NCBI GenBank assembly: GCA_900538305.1
Contig: UPXY01000025.1
Coordinates: 1 to 24,180, forward strand
DNA: 24,180 nt
Source of the DNA: an uncultured Collinsella sp.
GTDB lineage: Bacteria > Actinomycetota > Coriobacteriia > Coriobacteriales > Coriobacteriaceae
Direction of reading: 5' to 3'
Below are positions 21,286-24,180 of this stretch, one piece after another. Both the position numbers and the translations under genes were made by a program. Below the pieces are notes generated by a model, which was not told where the DNA came from, did not search any database, and worked only from the letters and a program-made list of their open reading frames with translations. The stretch's first letter is position 1. Each line of letters opens with the position of its first letter.

Positions 21286-21446
21286 CCTCGATCTTCTTGC
21301 AAACAACAGATCATCTCGCACCGATCGATGTGTTCAAGCACGCGGGCAACTCACAGCCGGTCTATGACGGCGGATCGAATCTGCCTGTTGCTTGGGCGCT
21401 CGTGAAGCGGATGATGAGCCGTGCGTCCGCAGCGTCGTTTTCGTGA
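21286..21446 (+). other. Short protein-like reading frame without start: possible gene remnant
   Basis: A reading frame ending with TGA at 21444-21446 gives about 46 residues such as 'DHLAPIDVFKHAG', 'SQPVYDGGSNLPVAW' and 'ALVKRMMSR'. Its composition is protein-like. It has no ATG, GTG or TTG with a ribosome site and lies in a different frame from the flavin-reductase gene it follows. I do not recognise a family. Confidence 0.25.
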
Positions 21447-21453
21447 GGCCTCG

Positions 21454-21957
21454 CTAGTTCACACTCGCTTCGAACGCGGACTGCACGACAGCGAGCCGCT
21501 CCTCGATGTCCTCTTCGCTCACGCCGATTGCCACGGCGAGCTCCTCGACGGACCGACGGTGCGCCTCCTTCAGCACACGTGCGTAGTAGGTGCTCGGCTT
21601 TTTGGCGCGGCGTTCGGCGTCGCGGATACGGTAGCGCATGGTCTTCGCGACGCGCACCGTGGCGGGCGCTCCCTCTTTGATGAGCTTCTTGAAGTACGAC
21701 TCTTCAAGCGAGCTGTTGCGCTCGGTGAACGTGTCGCATTCGATATCCGCGTAGTTCTCGATAAGATCCTCGGCCACCTCGCGGGAGATGGTCGCATGCA
21801 GACGATCGGACTGCGCGAGCGGATACTGCATGCGCGTTTTGGCGTGGCCTTGCTTGCATTCGAGAATGATCATGGGCGGCGTCGCGTCCTCTTCGATGCC
21901 GGTGACGGTGCAGACGCCCTGCCCGGGGTGAATAACGTGCTCTCCGATACGAAACAT
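21454..21957 (-). CDS. CarD-family transcriptional regulator
   Basis: 167 residues, matching CarD/CdnL proteins in size. The N-terminal Tudor-like RNA-polymerase-interacting domain 'FRIGEHVIHPGQGVCTVTGIEEDATPPMIILEC' is followed by 'TRMQYPLAQSDRLHATISREVAEDLIENYADIEC' and an all-helical DNA-binding C-terminus with the basic 'RYRIRDAERRAKKPS'. CarD binds the beta subunit of RNA polymerase and stabilises open complexes at many promoters in Actinobacteria. GGAGG lies just before the ATG. Upstream is a low-GC, gene-free region with nested palindromes. The gene ends close to the flavin-reductase side with no clear terminator. Confidence 0.92.
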   Translation of the reverse strand: MFRIGEHVIHPGQGVCTVTGIEEDATPPMIILECKQGHAKTRMQYPLAQSDRLHATISREVAEDLIENYADIECDTFTERNSSLEESYFKKLIKEGAPATVRVAKTMRYRIRDAERRAKKPSTYYARVLKEAHRRSVEELAVAIGVSEEDIEERLAVVQSAFEASVN

Positions 21958-22165
21958 GCTTCCTCCAACTCATAAGCTGTCAACATATCCACGATACCAC
22001 GTTTACGTGCGGATATATGGAAAAAGACCATGTAATGGCCACATTTTGGAATGTCATAAGACGTTTTTGAGCATTCGAGCAAGCATGATGGAAATCAACC
22101 TGGCCGGTTTTTCTTGTCATGCCTTGCATGTGCTGGCGCTATTTCGCCCATGGCGCGCTGTTATG
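21958..22165. other. Low-GC gene-free region with nested palindromes
   Basis: About 210 nt, clearly AT-richer than the coding parts. CACGT-TT-ACGTG at 21998-22009 is a perfect dyad, and ATATCC (21985-21990) with GGATAT (22011-22016) forms an outer dyad. ACATT-TTGG-AATGT is a small hairpin near 22042-22055. A short AACC/GGTT stem with a T-rich tail lies near 22098-22115. It separates the divergent CarD and argS genes, and probably holds CarD's promoter on the minus strand. Confidence 0.45.
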
Positions 22166-22174
22166 TGCTAAAGT
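22166..22174 (+). promoter_or_regulatory. Extended -10 promoter of argS
   Basis: TGCTAAAGT is an extended -10 (TGn plus TAAAGT). The start point would be about 22181, leaving a 59-nt leader. The -35 is not obvious. Confidence 0.4.
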
Positions 22175-22189
22175 AAACCCCATGTATGC

Positions 22190-22213
22190 GCCGGTGCCCT
22201 ACCCGTCACCGGC
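22190..22213 (+). other. Leader hairpin before the argS ribosome site
   Basis: A perfect 7-bp stem (22190-22196 with 22207-22213) and a 10-nt loop end 10 nt before the AAGGAGGAA ribosome site. It could tune translation; no arginine-linked regulatory motif is recognised. Confidence 0.5.
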
Positions 22214-22239
22214 TGTCGCTGTAGCAAGGAGGAACATTC

Positions 22240-24084
22240 ATGCCCGAGAAGATCGAAGAGCTGGTTCGCGCTGCGCTCGCCGCCGCTCAGGAAGCCGGCG
22301 ACCTGCCCGCATTCGAGCTGGAAGATTGTGGCGTAGAGCGACCCGCCGACACCTCTCACGGCGAGTGGACCTCTACCATGGCGCTCCGCTCCGCAAAGCT
22401 CGCTCACCAGGCGCCCCGCGCCATCGCGGAGGCTGTGGTGAAGCACCTGCCCGAGAGCGACGTCGTCGATCATGTCGAGACCGCAGGCCCCGGCTTCATC
22501 AACTTCTACCTCTCTGTCGCCGCGAAGAACGCCGTGTTCGCCGAAGCGCGCGAGCAGGGGATGGACTTCGCCCGCTCCAACGTGGGCGGTGGCGTGAAGA
22601 CCCAGATCGAGTTCGTGTCCGCGAACCCCGTCGGCCCCATGCATGTGGGTCACGGCCGCTGGGCCGCGCTCGGCGACTCCATGTGCCGCGTGATGGAGCA
22701 CGCCGGCTACGACATCGAGCGCGAGTTCTGGATCAACGACTACGGCAACCAGATGAACACGTTCGGCAACTCCATTTCCAAGCGTTACATGCAGCTTGCC
22801 GACATCATGGAGAAGCAGGGTTGCGACATTGATGCCGCGCGTGACTTCCTGGCGAAGGATCGCGATAACTACGTGCAGGACGAGGCCGACGAGCATCCCG
22901 ATAGCCACCCCTACATGGATGAGTTCACCGCTGACCTGGGCAAGGACTCCTATGGCGGCACCTACATCATCGACGAGGCCGCTGCCTTCTGGAAGAGCGA
23001 CGGCGACAAGTGGGTGAACGCCGATCCGCAGGAGCGCATGCTCTCCTTCCGTGAGCGCGGCTACCAGAAGATGCTCAAGGACATGAAGGACACGTGCCAC
23101 GACGTGCGCTGCGACTTCGATGTGTGGATGAGCGAGCGTACCATGTACCAGAAGGACTGGACGGGCACCAGCCCGGTCGAGCGCGCTTACAAGAAGCTCG
23201 ACGACATGGGTTACCTCTATCGCACGGACGACGGCGCGCTGTGGTTCAAGTCCACCGAGTTCGGTGATGACAAGGATCGCGTCATCCAGAAGTCCAATGG
23301 CGACTACACCTACTTCTCGTCTGACATCGCCTATCACTGGAATAAGTTCCAGCGCGTCGACCTGGTTCTCGACATTTGGGGCGCCGACCACCACGGCTAC
23401 ATCGCCCGTGTGAAGGCCGTCTGCGACGCGCTCGGGTACCCCGGCCAGTTCGAGGTGCCGCTGGGTCAGTTCGTGAACCTGCTGCGTTCCGGCAAGCCGG
23501 TGCGCATGTCCAAGCGCAAGGGCACGATGATTACGTTCCGCGAGCTCATCGACGAGGTCGGCGCCGACGCCACCCGTTACACGCTCGTGAGCCGCTCCTC
23601 CAACCAGACGATCGACTTCGACATCGACGCCGTCAAGGAGAAGAGCCAGTCCAACCCCGTGTACTATGTGCAGTACGCCCATGCGCGCATCTGCTCCATC
23701 CTGCGCAAGGCCGCGGGCGTCACGCCCGAGCAGGCCGACCTCATGGGTATGGAGAATGTCGCCATCAAGGCCATCTATGGTGACGTGGACTACTCGCTGC
23801 TCACCGATCCCACCGAGCTCGCGCTGTCCCGCAAGCTCTCCGAGCTGCAGGACCTCATTGCCGGTTGCGCCCGCGACCGCGCGCCGTTCCGCATCACGCA
23901 CTACGTCGAGGAGCTCGCTGCCGCGTTCCACAGCTTCTACGCTGCGTGCCAGGTGCTCCCGAGCGAGGGTCGTCCCGTTGCGCCGGAGCTCGTGCGCGCG
24001 CGTCTCGCGGCGTGTGACGCTGTGCGTTCGGTGATTGCGCTCTGCTTGTCGCTCATCGGTGTGTCTGCTCCGACGCAGATGTAG
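22240..24084 (+). CDS. argS: Arginyl-tRNA synthetase
   Basis: 614 residues, slightly longer than the 550-580 common in bacteria, for the class Ia synthetase that charges tRNA-Arg (EC 6.1.1.19). The N-terminal Add1 domain is followed by 'SANPVGPMHVGHGRWAALGD', the HIGH motif as HVGH at residues 135-138, 'INDYGNQM', 'DIWGADHHGYIARVKA' and 'RMSKRKGT' at 422-429, which takes the KMSKS place (many ArgRS lack a strict KMSKS). An insertion of about 50 residues after 'FGNSISKRY' is rich in Asp and Glu. The anticodon-binding domain ends with 'AACDAVRSVIALCLSLIGV', typical of ArgRS. Start: AAGGAGGAA lies 7 nt before the ATG. The N-terminus lacks a transit or signal sequence, as expected for a cytosolic enzyme. 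Confidence 0.97.
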   Translation: MPEKIEELVRAALAAAQEAGDLPAFELEDCGVERPADTSHGEWTSTMALRSAKLAHQAPRAIAEAVVKHLPESDVVDHVETAGPGFINFYLSVAAKNAVFAEAREQGMDFARSNVGGGVKTQIEFVSANPVGPMHVGHGRWAALGDSMCRVMEHAGYDIEREFWINDYGNQMNTFGNSISKRYMQLADIMEKQGCDIDAARDFLAKDRDNYVQDEADEHPDSHPYMDEFTADLGKDSYGGTYIIDEAAAFWKSDGDKWVNADPQERMLSFRERGYQKMLKDMKDTCHDVRCDFDVWMSERTMYQKDWTGTSPVERAYKKLDDMGYLYRTDDGALWFKSTEFGDDKDRVIQKSNGDYTYFSSDIAYHWNKFQRVDLVLDIWGADHHGYIARVKAVCDALGYPGQFEVPLGQFVNLLRSGKPVRMSKRKGTMITFRELIDEVGADATRYTLVSRSSNQTIDFDIDAVKEKSQSNPVYYVQYAHARICSILRKAAGVTPEQADLMGMENVAIKAIYGDVDYSLLTDPTELALSRKLSELQDLIAGCARDRAPFRITHYVEELAAAFHSFYAACQVLPSEGRPVAPELVRARLAACDAVRSVIALCLSLIGVSAPTQM

Positions 24085-24111
24085 GGCTTAGCTGAGCCTT
24101 TGATGCCAACC

Positions 24112-24131
24112 GGGAAGCCCCCGGCTTTCCC
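24112..24131 (+). terminator. Possible terminator hairpin after argS
   Basis: GGGAAGCC pairs with GGC-T-TTCCC (one bulge) over a 3-nt loop, 27 nt past the argS stop codon. The following bases are CTCCGCTTG, not a proper T-tract. Confidence 0.35.
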
Positions 24132-24180
24132 CTCCGCTTGTCCTCGGCGCGCGGCCGACGCCCGGGAGACCGCCTTCGGC

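Noticed and set aside
22182..22240. Upstream ATG in the argS leader (MYAPVPYP...)
   Set aside because: No ribosome site and the frame runs far into argS with no early stop, so it is not a leader peptide gene.
22168..23931. 587-codon minus-strand frame over argS
   Set aside because: Antisense shadow; argS motifs are intact on the plus strand.
1..24180. Defence island, prophage, CRISPR array or integrated element
   Set aside because: No repeats with regular spacing, no cas, transposase, integrase or phage genes; gene content is ordinary chromosomal.

Overview
The window is GC-rich, densely coded bacterial chromosome (about 65% GC by eye). It carries bacterial housekeeping genes, a PadR/DUF1700 operon, a CarD regulator, ATP-type PEP carboxykinase and GC-rich codon use. 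This fits a high-GC Actinomycetota, most likely a coriobacterium such as Collinsella. That assignment is inferred from gene style and intergenic repeat style, not from a marker gene. I see no prophage, CRISPR array, transposase or recognised defence system. The interest lies in intergenic RNA-like structures, inverted repeats and one decayed sugar locus.

Layout. 1-1560: an 18-bp tandem repeat and a polysaccharide flippase (-). 1733-3402: pckA (+) with a clear terminator. 3417-3545: a near-consensus promoter followed about 90 nt later by a strong intrinsic terminator, giving a small RNA or attenuator ahead of a solo B3/B4-domain gene. 3580-4948: B3/B4 protein, MGMT-family alkyltransferase and a small Cys-rich protein (all +). 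5055-8479: HAD phosphatase, a 108-bp giant hairpin, trpS and a WecA/TagO-like glycosyl-1-phosphate transferase (all -). 8480-9039: no protein gene, but a candidate structured RNA of about 170 nt and an orphan promoter. 9040-10061: remnants of treR (-) and treC (+) joined head to head by a deletion. 10188-10352: tRNA-Ala(CGC) with its own promoter and terminator.

10408-16794 (all +): GNAT acetyltransferase overlapping a PflX-like radical SAM gene, an anchored small membrane protein, pncB (NAD salvage), then proB and proA (the two activities that make glutamate semialdehyde for proline). 16904-17982 (-): an HD-domain protein and a small membrane protein carrying an HMA metal-binding domain. 18116-19172: a probably leaderless GNAT gene (+) converging on trmL (-) with one base between the stop codons. 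19227-20599 (-): a PadR, DUF1700 and small membrane protein operon behind a palindromic operator overlapping its promoter. 20737-21285 (+): flavin-reductase-like protein. 21454-21957 (-): CarD family. 22240-24084 (+): argS.

Two aminoacyl-tRNA synthetases, a tRNA, a tRNA methyltransferase and a B3/B4 protein give the window a translation flavour. The cell-envelope genes (flippase, UndP-sugar transferase) are separate from one another. The trehalose locus is clearly dead.
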